Shown here one piece after another: positions 1 through 6,975 of a stretch of DNA of 19,692 nt. The translations under genes were made by a program, and so were the position numbers. The notes beneath the pieces are model-generated. The model was given only the letters and a program-made list of their open reading frames with translations, did no database searches and was not told where the DNA came from. This stretch comes from Bacillota bacterium (GTDB taxonomy: Bacteria > Bacillota > Clostridia > Acetivibrionales > DTU013): contig JAEZCO010000061.1 in assembly GCA_023433505.1 (NCBI GenBank), forward strand, positions 1-19,692, written 5' to 3'. The stretch's first letter is position 1. Each line of letters begins with the position of its first letter.

Positions 1-91
1 TTTTATTACCTGAACAATCGAACTGCGATATGATTTCTTCCGGGATGCCTAACTTACGCATGGATACTCCCATTTTCTTTGTGCATGGCAT
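1..91 (-). CDS. Unidentified protein, N-terminal part only (runs off the window start)
   Basis: The minus strand opens with ATG at 91-89 and stays open to the window edge, about 30 codons beginning MPCTKKMGVSMRKLG. A GGTGA element lies about 8 nt upstream, which supports this start. An internal ATG ten codons in (MRKLGIPEE) is an alternative start. It is the last gene visible in the minus-strand run and lies about 100 nt after the VOC gene stop. Too little is present to assign a family. Confidence 0.4.
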   Translation of the reverse strand, partial: MPCTKKMGVSMRKLGIPEEIISQFDCSGNK

Positions 92-187
92 TAGATTTCA
101 CCGCTCTCTTTCTGCGTCAAAAGCGCATAGAATGTTATCAATTTTACTCAATTTCCGTATTGCCCTTTCTCATAAGGCAGGCATAGA

Positions 188-571
188 TTACCCCCCCTTC
201 GGGAAACTTCGAAAATTCAGTATGTTACCCTCTGGGTCTTTAAACTGAAACGACCGTGCTCCCCACGGATGGGTAGTCGGCTTGTTGAGCATTTCTGCGC
301 CCAACGGCAACAGACGATTGTATTCCGCGTCCACATCATTGACATTGAAGCCGACAATGACATTGTTCGCACTACCTTCCTTAATATAGCGGAACGTCGG
401 GTTTTCCTCAGCAATGTTAACGTGGTCAAAAACAAATGTCACACCGCCCATCGTTAACCCGGAGTGAATCTCATCACCCTCAGCCTTGCCGCCGAAAACG
501 GCTTCGTAAAACGCACGGAGCCGCAGGACATCGTTTGTGATGAAACATACATCTGTGAATTGAATGTCCAT
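188..571 (-). CDS. VOC superfamily (glyoxalase/bleomycin-resistance-like) protein
   Basis: A 127-residue protein of the vicinal oxygen chelate fold, the size of a single-domain glyoxalase/bleomycin-resistance/dioxygenase family member. Visible hallmarks are the N-terminal strand MDIQFTDVCFITND, the following RLRAFYEAVFG helix typical of the first beta-alpha-beta-beta-beta module, and the C-terminal FKDPEGNILNF motif of the second module. Members bind a divalent metal and act on, or sequester, small electrophiles or antibiotics; the substrate here cannot be read from sequence. The start at 571 was chosen over an upstream in-frame ATG because GGGGGAGG sits just before it and homology begins there. 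The upstream pyridoxamine-oxidase-like frame ends inside this ribosome binding site, so the two were probably translationally coupled. Confidence 0.85.
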   Translation of the reverse strand: MDIQFTDVCFITNDVLRLRAFYEAVFGGKAEGDEIHSGLTMGGVTFVFDHVNIAEENPTFRYIKEGSANNVIVGFNVNDVDAEYNRLLPLGAEMLNKPTTHPWGARSFQFKDPEGNILNFRSFPKGG

Positions 572-575
572 AATG

Positions 576-1006
576 TTATCCTCCCCCTGTAAAATCAATC
601 TCGTGTTTCTTACCATGACTGAACAATACCCCATCTGTCAGACGGATACGCAAGATGCAGGTATATGGGTCTTCTTCGTTGGTATGACCATTGTATACCA
701 CTCCTTAAAGACCTCCCGCAGTTTAATAATCAATTCCAGGTTTTTTTCATCCCTCGGATGACCGATGTTTTCACCGATGCCATGTGCCGTGAACCATTCT
801 CCGCAGATGGCAACATCCGAATTCTTTATGATTTGCTTCATCTTGTTGGAAAGCGCATATGTAACGGTATAAAACGAGCCGTCCTCGTAATAACTGTTCA
901 CAATGCGAACAGCGGGTCGTTTGCCGTCAATAGTCGCAACAGATATAAGACAATCGTGACCGAACCGCTCATTTATCATTTTAAGTGCTTCTTCATATTT
1001 TGTCAT
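576..1006 (-). pseudogene. Pyridoxamine 5'-phosphate oxidase-fold protein, frameshifted
   Basis: From the ATG at 1006 (AGGAGG 8 nt upstream) the frame reads as a PNPOx-like split-barrel flavin protein: KYEEALKMINE, then LISVATIDGKRPAVR, then the FYTVTYALSNKM core. It then stops at 638 after an atypical tail beginning TMVIPTKK. Shifting frame near 694-697 gives a family-like C-terminus, NGHTNEEDPYTCILRIRL, continuing TDGVLFSHGKKHEIDF to a stop at 576-578. The offset equals loss of one base after the TGGTAT codons. Intact length would be about 143 residues, normal for this family of putative FMN- or F420-dependent reductases/oxidases. The repaired stop falls exactly in the VOC ribosome binding site, so the shift is either a recent mutation or an assembly error. 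If not repaired, the protein ends after 122 residues. Confidence 0.75.
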
Positions 1007-1018
1007 GCGCGATTCCTC

Positions 1019-1612
1019 CTACAGTGTTTTGCGCATCACGACCACTCCGTCATGCTCGACTATGGGTACAAAGCCTAATTTCTCATACAGTCTTGTCGGG
1101 CCCTTGAAGTCAAAATCATCCTGTCCATTTCTCATGTGTACATAACCTTCAACAGCCTCAAAGCCTTCTGCTTTGGCATCGGCAATCACTCTCACCAACA
1201 GAGCAGTTGACACACCCTTGCTACGATATTCAGGGGCAATCGAAAAGCAGACAACCGACATTGTTTTACCGATAGCGGTTCCCTTTGCAAAGTCCGGGAC
1301 AAACTGATAACGGTTTTTGGCGTATTCATTCATATCTCTGGCGTTGCACCAACCGATGACGGTATCGTCATAAAACGCCAGATACCCATGAATTTTCCCC
1401 TCGTCCAGCATCTTTGCTGCATGACGGCGAATCGTTCCTTTGACATCCCCCTTAAACTCGCTTGCCATTTGGTCAATTTCATCCGATGTCTGCATTGGAC
1501 TGGTACAGTAGCAGGGACCATTTGTATCGGTTTCTGAAAATGCCCGATTGTCGAAGAAATCAAGGTAGGCAGAGTTTAGTTCTGGAGTTAGGGGCTTAAT
1601 TACAAGATTCAT
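1019..1612 (-). CDS. GNAT family N-acetyltransferase
   Basis: A 197-residue Gcn5-related acetyltransferase, predicted cytosolic, transferring acetyl from acetyl-CoA to an unknown amine. The core is visible as GYLAFYDDTVIGWCNARD (strands beta2-beta3), then SVVCFSIAPEYRSKGVSTAL, the motif A acetyl-CoA loop with the RxxGxS/A pattern, then the C-terminal RLYEKLGFVPI signature. The N-terminal NGPCYCTSP segment is seen in clostridial GNATs annotated near resistance genes. The start at 1612 has AAAGGA about 11 nt upstream. An in-frame ATG at 1624 overlaps the stop of the preceding remnant as ATGA and is a real alternative, adding 4 residues. The stop lies next to the ribosome binding site of the downstream gene, so the two are probably cotranscribed. 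Confidence 0.85.
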   Translation of the reverse strand: MNLVIKPLTPELNSAYLDFFDNRAFSETDTNGPCYCTSPMQTSDEIDQMASEFKGDVKGTIRRHAAKMLDEGKIHGYLAFYDDTVIGWCNARDMNEYAKNRYQFVPDFAKGTAIGKTMSVVCFSIAPEYRSKGVSTALLVRVIADAKAEGFEAVEGYVHMRNGQDDFDFKGPTRLYEKLGFVPIVEHDGVVVMRKTL

Positions 1613-1620
1613 CGTGTATG

Positions 1621-1860
1621 TCATCCTTTCAGTACCACAAAAATTATTGCATACGCTGTTTCAAACTGATTCTCAATATTTAGTCCAGCAATGCTATATT
1701 TGTCCTCAATATCACCGAGTCGCTCCACATCAACCTCTCCACCTGATACTCTGGCAAATTAATATTGAGTCCAACAAAATCAAGCCCCAACTCATGGCAG
1801 AGTGCGGCAACAGGATTCAATGGATTTTTTTTCAATCATTGTTGGCATTCCAAATTGCAT
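1621..1860 (-). pseudogene. Sugar phosphate isomerase/epimerase, N-terminal remnant with frameshifts
   Basis: From ATG at 1860 (GGGAGAG upstream) the frame begins MQFGMPTMIEKKSIES, typical of the first strand of AP-endonuclease-2/xylose-isomerase-like TIM-barrel proteins, and then reads into a stop. A second frame continues the same homology with AALCHELGLDFVGLNINLPE, and a third gives VERLGDIEDKYSIA. That requires at least two indels. The last frame ends ENQFETAYAIIFVVLKG at a stop overlapping the next gene's possible start; this tail does not resemble the isomerase family and may derive from another gene, such as a methyltransferase C-terminus. The normal protein is about 250-300 residues, so most of the barrel is missing. 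It sits between the ANT-APH gene and the GNAT gene. Confidence 0.6.
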
Positions 1861-1876
1861 TGCTAAATCTCTCCCT

Positions 1877-3421
1877 TTAAAATAATTCATCCAGCAGGAT
1901 GTAATAGCGGATTTTAGCCTCATCCGGCTGAATCCCCAAATGTGTGAACAGCAGGTCTATATATTTCTGCTGTTCCGTGTGACGCAGGTTATAGCCTAGC
2001 GAGCGGACACATAGTGCGATGTCCTGCCACTTGTCAGCAATACCACCGCGTCCAATGTCAATGAAGCCGGTTACCGTCTTGCCGTCAATAAAAATATTCG
2101 GCAGGCAGAAATCGCCGTGGGTAAAGCAGAGTTCCTCTGGCGGACGGTTCTCGACCAGCCATTGATACAGTTCCATCGGTGAATCAAAATCGTTGCCTTC
2201 TTCGAAGTCGTCCATATCCACAAAATCATGCTCAATGTTATACAGTGCCGACTTCAGCTTGTGGTCGAGTGTGTTCTTAAATTGGCATTCCTGAATATCC
2301 ACCGCTTGCAGCATAAGCAAAGCATCGGCCAATAATTTAACCGTTTGTGCGATGGGTTCATGAACCTTATCTTGTTCGCAATCGGCATCCCTCGGGCAAT
2401 CGCAAGCCATAAAGCCATCCGCCTGTGTCATAAGCAGAAAAGCATATCCGTTCTGCTCTCCGTAATACACCACATCTGACACCGGCACCTTACCCTTAAG
2501 CCAAACCAGCAAATCTCTCTCTCGCTGGATTTCATCAGAGACCTCGGTGATTTTCAAGTACAGCACATTGCCGTTGTGTTCATAGCGAAATACGCCTGCC
2601 GACGAACAGCCAATGCGATTTTTAGTGCATGTATAGCCTGAGAGGCGAGCAGTAATTTCAGCAGGAAATGAGGGTATTAGTGCCATTGGCTTTGCTTCTA
2701 ATTCCGCATCCAATACATCCGCAAAACGCTGAATCACTGTATTATCTACAATTTTATCATCTTTGGAGAAACGTTGAGGCTCTTTACGGATTTGCACGGT
2801 TTTTTGTAAGATGTCCGCATCGGGGCAAAGCCCGTTCTCTAATGCCCATTCACCGGCGGTGGTTTTGGCAATGATTTTACCCGTGCGTAGGGTGTAAATC
2901 CCACGCGCTATGTCCAGAAGCCAACCGACCACGACACCAAGTGTCCGCGCCGCCTCTACATGACGGATAATGTCATCACGCATTTGGGCGTATGTAGGAT
3001 AAGTCATTTCGCTACGAATATCAGCACCACACAGCAGGATGCCGCAGTCAAGCAATTCCGCCATGCCGAAGCTATCCATTTTATAGCCGTCAGTGATTCG
3101 CTGGCCGCTTGTTCCCCAATAAACCGTCCGCTCATTATTTTTATTGACAAATGCATCCGCCGAGAGCATACCGCCCTCAAACAACCGATAATATGGGTTG
3201 CCAGGATAGTGTTCCAGCAAAGCCTGCCGAAGTCCAACCAGCGTTTTCGCCTGTTGTTCTGTGATCTCGCGATTAGTAAGAACAAGGATGTCAATATCGC
3301 TCCAGCCAAGCTGAAAATCGTCAAGCGCAACAGAGCCGAACAGATAAATGGTCGGTTTATTATCTGCGAGAACAGTCACGATTTCGTTGGTCATTATTTG
3401 AATGGCTTCGTTCAGGATCAT
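1877..3421 (-). CDS. Bifunctional aminoglycoside nucleotidyltransferase-APH(3')-like phosphotransferase fusion
   Basis: A 514-residue two-domain protein. Residues 1 to about 245 form an aminoglycoside adenylyltransferase-like unit: YLFGS at 26-30 and D42/D44 in the SDID motif are the Pol-beta nucleotidyltransferase metal site, followed by a helical DUF4111-like part (RGIYTLRTGKIIAKT). Residues about 248-514 align end to end with APH(3')-III as recalled: LYLKI carries the ATP lysine, H435-G-D437 and N442 give the Brenner motif, D455-I-G is the second metal aspartate, and the protein ends YYILLDELF. Catalytic spacing matches D190/N195/D208 of APH(3')-IIIa. Expected activities are nucleotidylation and 3'-phosphorylation of aminoglycosides in the cytosol; the substrates are inference. 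The ATG overlaps the GNAT-HIT stop as ATGA, with AGAAAGG upstream. All visible catalytic residues are present, so both halves look functional. Confidence 0.88.
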   Translation of the reverse strand: MILNEAIQIMTNEIVTVLADNKPTIYLFGSVALDDFQLGWSDIDILVLTNREITEQQAKTLVGLRQALLEHYPGNPYYRLFEGGMLSADAFVNKNNERTVYWGTSGQRITDGYKMDSFGMAELLDCGILLCGADIRSEMTYPTYAQMRDDIIRHVEAARTLGVVVGWLLDIARGIYTLRTGKIIAKTTAGEWALENGLCPDADILQKTVQIRKEPQRFSKDDKIVDNTVIQRFADVLDAELEAKPMALIPSFPAEITARLSGYTCTKNRIGCSSAGVFRYEHNGNVLYLKITEVSDEIQRERDLLVWLKGKVPVSDVVYYGEQNGYAFLLMTQADGFMACDCPRDADCEQDKVHEPIAQTVKLLADALLMLQAVDIQECQFKNTLDHKLKSALYNIEHDFVDMDDFEEGNDFDSPMELYQWLVENRPPEELCFTHGDFCLPNIFIDGKTVTGFIDIGRGGIADKWQDIALCVRSLGYNLRHTEQQKYIDLLFTHLGIQPDEAKIRYYILLDELF

Positions 3422-4356
3422 ATCAATGCCTTTCTCATCTGCTCAACAAACCACAAATATTCCTCATAACTCTCATAGGGTGCGGGTTCAGTTAAGCGAT
3501 AATCTATCGGTGCACTGGGGAATCCATCGTCAAGATAGCGCGGGAATAGATGGATGTGCAAATGCGACCCCGAGTTTGCATGCATTTCATAGTTGATTTT
3601 CACCGCACCGGTTACTTTCCGCAATGCTGAGCCTACACGTTGAACCTCGCTCATAAAGCCAGCCATCTCATCAGACGGCATATCCTCAAAGTGGAAGTAG
3701 TGCTTCCGTGGCATCACATATATTTTTCCGAACAATCGCCCTTGTCCGGGATATTCTCCGCAGACCCACACCCTATCGTTTATTTCAATATCAGTCTGTC
3801 CACCTGGCGCAGGTTCAGTATTGCAGACCGGGCAAGACGCTTTATCCGCCGCTTTAATAAATTCGGGATAGCGGTAATGGAAGCTTCCACCGCGTTTTTC
3901 GTCGGATGCCGGACGCACCATCAAACTGCGAAGCAAGCCATCATGTGTGGTGAGTTCCCTATGTGCAAAACCGAACTTTGCATAGGTCGCCCGTACAGGC
4001 GCACCGGGAAGATAGCCGTCGCGGAAGGTAACAACACTGATTTCTCTCGTCGTGTCAAACTGACGCAGGGAGGTTTTCAGTAATCGGCCGCCTATACCCT
4101 TATTGCGGTATTTTTCAAACACAGCAAACCAACTGATACGGTTGTTCGTCCGGGAAAAACCGATGAACCCCATGTTCTTACCACTCATGTAGTCTACGGC
4201 GGTCAGGGCTTCGTATTTACTCACTTTGCTTTGTGCATATGAAGCAAACTCCGGGTCGGTTCCCATGTTGCCTGGGTGCTGGAAAATCTGTGAGACCTCG
4301 GTTGCCAGTGCATACCATGCAGGCAGGTCTTTTTCGGTCGCCCAACGGATTAACAT
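3418..4356 (-). CDS. GNAT acetyltransferase-HIT (histidine triad) fusion protein
   Basis: A 312-residue fusion. Residues 1 to about 150 are GNAT-like: MLIRWATEKDLPAWYALA, then MGFIGFSRTNNRISWFAV, then FEKYRNKGIGGRLLK, the acetyl-CoA loop, and a C-terminal RATYAKFGF signature. Residues about 170-312 are a HIT domain starting after a CPVC pair, with GKIYVMPRKHYFHFEDM and the triad H265-L-H267-I-H269 in SGSHLHIHLFPRYLDD; H267 is the expected nucleophile of nucleotide hydrolase/transferase members. The two activities may act on one nucleotide-linked or antibiotic substrate, but that is inference. The start at 4356 has a GGGGACG element upstream. The stop overlaps the ANT-APH start by 4 bp, so the two are translationally coupled. 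A separate HIT protein is usually 110-150 residues, so the fusion is clear. Confidence 0.85.
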   Translation of the reverse strand: MLIRWATEKDLPAWYALATEVSQIFQHPGNMGTDPEFASYAQSKVSKYEALTAVDYMSGKNMGFIGFSRTNNRISWFAVFEKYRNKGIGGRLLKTSLRQFDTTREISVVTFRDGYLPGAPVRATYAKFGFAHRELTTHDGLLRSLMVRPASDEKRGGSFHYRYPEFIKAADKASCPVCNTEPAPGGQTDIEINDRVWVCGEYPGQGRLFGKIYVMPRKHYFHFEDMPSDEMAGFMSEVQRVGSALRKVTGAVKINYEMHANSGSHLHIHLFPRYLDDGFPSAPIDYRLTEPAPYESYEEYLWFVEQMRKALI

Positions 4357-4357
4357 A

Positions 4358-4483
4358 CTATCGTCCCCATTTCTTCATCATCTCATTAAACTCCGTGAAA
4401 ACACGGAGAGCAAGGTTAAGCGCAGGTAGGACATCACCCGGATTTGCTTGACGTATCTGGTAGTTCATCTCGCTGCTTCTCAT
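4358..4483 (-). pseudogene. GNAT acetyltransferase N-terminal remnant (41 codons)
   Basis: A short minus-strand frame reads MRSSEMNYQIRQANPGDVLP and continues ALNLALRVFTEF to a TAG just before the GNAT-HIT start. NYQIRQANPGD is typical of the first strand and helix of GNAT enzymes. Nothing of the acetyl-CoA binding core follows, so this is a truncated copy. Its first ATG overlaps the stop of the isomerase fragment as ATGA; a second ATG at 4468 begins the homologous part. It could still be translated as a leader coupling the isomerase fragment to GNAT-HIT. Confidence 0.5.
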
Positions 4484-4763
4484 TCCTTTCTCAAATCCTC
4501 CAGCCGTTTGGCTCTTTCATACGAAATACTTAAAAATTCTTCTGACTTATCGGCAAGATGCTCATAACCCAAATTCAATACCTCTAATGCAGTCGCTCCG
4601 AGATATCCCGAACTAGAAATTATTTTCATTGTTCTTGCCCAATCGATATTTCCATCAAACGGGAGTCTATGTTGATCTTCAGATTTTTCTCCGACAACAT
4701 ACCCGATATTGTCATGCAAATGGAGTGCCATCAACCTTGATCTGTACTCAGTTAAAATATCGC
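4480..4763 (-). pseudogene. Sugar phosphate isomerase/epimerase, C-terminal fragment
   Basis: The minus-strand frame reads LTEYRSRLMALHLHDN, then QHRLPFDGNIDWARTMK, then YLGATALEVLNLGYEH. This is the C-terminal third of an AP-endonuclease-2/xylose-isomerase-like TIM-barrel protein; the HLHDN and LPFDG motifs carry metal and substrate residues. Only about 90 residues of a usual 250-300 are present. Homology starts abruptly at about 4763, just where the coding frame of the AT-rich DUF5050 gene ends (stop at 4752), so the upstream two-thirds were replaced or deleted. A TTG-ATG pair at 4734-4729 could start a short product, but no ribosome binding site is obvious. It is probably not the missing half of the remnant at 1621-1860, because the order is reversed and the subfamily motifs look different. 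Confidence 0.65.
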
Positions 4764-6845
4764 ATTTTGGAGTTTTGCTATTGTGGTGTCCGCTATCGTA
4801 ACAGAAACCAATGGGGAAAGTTCACCTATATCAGATACGTTATTTAATACCTCATTAGGAATGGTAATGTTAAATGTATTATTATAGTCGTAAGTTATTT
4901 GAACGGTCGAATTATATTCTACATCATCAATTGCATGATAGACATTTATTTCGATTTTTTTAACTAAATAAGTTTTCTTATCGATTAATACACTCATGCT
5001 AAATGTAGGTGTACCTCCCCCCGATAAGAATTGACTATAATCTAATAGTGTTAATAATTCGTTCAAAAAAGTATGTCCGCTTAATTCAATCTCATTCAAT
5101 GCGGCATTTTCTTTAATACTTAATCCGCTACACAATAAATCAGTATTTAATTTAAATATGTTATCAGTAAGAAGTATTAAATCATCAAAAGTAGTTTGAC
5201 CAACCGTTTCCTTTATCCACTTATCAGACTTTAGTATATTTGTATAGGTGGTGTTATCTGCTATGTAGGTTCTTTGCTTATATTCAGTACTTTCTAGTCC
5301 TTCAAAATAACTAATAACTGCTCTTGCATTGGTTCTGTCTACATTAGAATTAACCCTAAAGTTGTAATCTGAAAAAATATTATTATCATCGTCGGATGCA
5401 TCAACCTTCGAAGAAATAGAAGACTTGTATTTCTTTTGAGCAATCATAGCTGTATCAGTCTTACTTAAAATATCTTTTACCTTGTTATACTCATTTTTAT
5501 CCTTAATAAAAATTGAATTTGTAACTTTATCATAAACAACACTTTTATCGAAAACCTGGTTTATAAAAGTTGGCGATATATATGTTTTCCCATTTGTATA
5601 AGTAACTGGAGCATAATCTAAAGTTAATGGCGAACCGTTTAAATAAGCCAGATTACTATTCTGAGATATAACAAGCTTGATTTTATCTTTAAGAACAGTA
5701 ATACTTTTATTTAAGTCATTCCAGGCAATATGTTTATTATCATTTTCAACTCCCATCTTGATAAGTAGTTCCTTCAACGGAAGCATTGGTATATTGTCAA
5801 CATTTATCGGTACATCGATAAATTTCTCTTTATTCCCATTTAGCATAATATTTAGTTCTGGACTTTCAACAATTTTTCTCGTAACAAAAATGCTTTCTTT
5901 TACGCTACCATCAGTTTTAACCCTATAAAAGCCTTTTCTTTCAATCCCTGAGCTGGAATAGCTAAAAACCATATAGTATATCCAATTATTCGCAATACAA
6001 ATACCAGATGCATGATCATCTATAAGCTTTTGCCGTCCGGTACCATCCGTTTTCATTTTATAAATACCATCATCAAAAATAACATAATATATCCAATCGC
6101 CAGAAGCATTTATATTAGAAATTTGTCCATATTCAATTTTTTGCCTTTTGCTTCCATCAGTTTTGATTTTATATAAGCCATGATCCGGAGTTTCTGGTGC
6201 ATAATATATCCATTCTCCAATAACATTAATATCAAGCCTATACGAGCTATCGTCACATATTTTAGTCATTTTTGTTCCGTCAGTTTTCATCTTGTAAAGC
6301 GAAGCACCCTTTACATGATTCTCAAAATATATCCAATCTCCTATAACATTAAGGTTACTCATGGGATAATCATTCATTTTTTTACGATTAGTACCATCAA
6401 TTTTCATTTTATAAGGTTTTAAATAATCGCTATCATTAGCATAATAAACCCATTCGCCAACAATATTTATATATTCGGCTTCATCTTTGCTAATTTGAGT
6501 TTTAGAACTACCATCCTTTTTAATTTTATAAATTCCTAAGTTTTTAAAAATATTTGAATCCACTTGATAGTCATAAAGCCTACAGTAAATGTAATCACCA
6601 ACAATATTTATATAATCTGCTTCTTCATTACAAACCCTAATTACTTGACTTCCATCTTTCTTTGCTTTATTAATGCCTTCTCCTGGATAACTATAATATA
6701 TCCAATCCTTGTCTTCAGCAACTTCACCGTAATTTGCAATATTACCTATACTATTACCCCTTACGACATTAGGTGCAGCAGATACTGAGCAAAAATGGAG
6801 TGTCATTATAGCCGTTAATAAAGTTATTACAAAAGATTTTTTCAT
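4752..6845 (-). CDS. Secreted DUF5050 beta-propeller protein with copper-amine-oxidase-like stalk domain
   Basis: A 697-residue exported protein. Residues 1-24 are a signal peptide (MKKSFVITLLTAIMT, cleavage after SVSAA). Residues about 30-340 contain about seven repeats of roughly 42 residues with the pattern GDWIYY...LYKMKTDGTxRxKI, the DUF5050 propeller. Residues about 360-460 match a copper amine oxidase N-terminal (stalk) domain: VPINVDNIPMLPLKELL, then YLNGSPLTLD, then NSIFIKD. The C-terminal part about 520-697 contains YFEGLESTEYKQRTYI and may be a DUF6612-like lipoprotein module. No enzyme motif is visible; the likely role is cell-surface binding. The start at 6845 has GGAGG 5 nt upstream; an in-frame start at 6944 would spoil the signal peptide. 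The gene is much more AT-rich than the genes at 1-4750 and may be a transferred segment. The protein may be slightly truncated at its C-terminus at the junction. Confidence 0.8.
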   Translation of the reverse strand: MKKSFVITLLTAIMTLHFCSVSAAPNVVRGNSIGNIANYGEVAEDKDWIYYSYPGEGINKAKKDGSQVIRVCNEEADYINIVGDYIYCRLYDYQVDSNIFKNLGIYKIKKDGSSKTQISKDEAEYINIVGEWVYYANDSDYLKPYKMKIDGTNRKKMNDYPMSNLNVIGDWIYFENHVKGASLYKMKTDGTKMTKICDDSSYRLDINVIGEWIYYAPETPDHGLYKIKTDGSKRQKIEYGQISNINASGDWIYYVIFDDGIYKMKTDGTGRQKLIDDHASGICIANNWIYYMVFSYSSSGIERKGFYRVKTDGSVKESIFVTRKIVESPELNIMLNGNKEKFIDVPINVDNIPMLPLKELLIKMGVENDNKHIAWNDLNKSITVLKDKIKLVISQNSNLAYLNGSPLTLDYAPVTYTNGKTYISPTFINQVFDKSVVYDKVTNSIFIKDKNEYNKVKDILSKTDTAMIAQKKYKSSISSKVDASDDDNNIFSDYNFRVNSNVDRTNARAVISYFEGLESTEYKQRTYIADNTTYTNILKSDKWIKETVGQTTFDDLILLTDNIFKLNTDLLCSGLSIKENAALNEIELSGHTFLNELLTLLDYSQFLSGGGTPTFSMSVLIDKKTYLVKKIEINVYHAIDDVEYNSTVQITYDYNNTFNITIPNEVLNNVSDIGELSPLVSVTIADTTIAKLQNAIF

Positions 6846-6910
6846 AATACCTCCAACAGCACACCATATTTTAAATACATAGGTATATATTACCACAATA
6901 ATAATTTTAG

Positions 6911-6939
6911 TTGTAGCTTTTTTAAGGGGTAAGCTACAA
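6911..6939. repeat. Inverted repeat upstream of the DUF5050 gene
   Basis: TTGTAGCTT (6911-6919) and AAGCTACAA (6931-6939) form a perfect 9-bp inverted repeat around an 11-nt centre, about 65-95 nt upstream of the DUF5050 start. No T-run follows it on either strand, so it is not a typical terminator. It could be an operator or an RNA hairpin in the 5' leader. Confidence 0.45.
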
Positions 6940-6975
6940 TACATACTTGTATTATGACAAGGAATATTGAAGTGC

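Noticed and set aside
1614..1880. 88-codon plus-strand open frame
   Set aside because: It lies opposite the isomerase remnant, has no ribosome binding site, and its translation lacks any family-like pattern, while the minus strand carries clear homology.
2960..3469. 169-codon plus-strand open frame opposite the ANT-APH gene
   Set aside because: Shadow of a well-supported gene; no ribosome binding site and low-complexity translation.
1621..4765. The idea that the two isomerase remnants are halves of one gene split by an insertion
   Set aside because: In the direction of transcription the C-terminal piece comes before the N-terminal piece, and motif style differs, so two separate lost genes are more likely.
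1..4765. An integron with attC sites
   Set aside because: No tyrosine integrase and no attC-like imperfect palindromes were seen at gene joints; the genes overlap directly.
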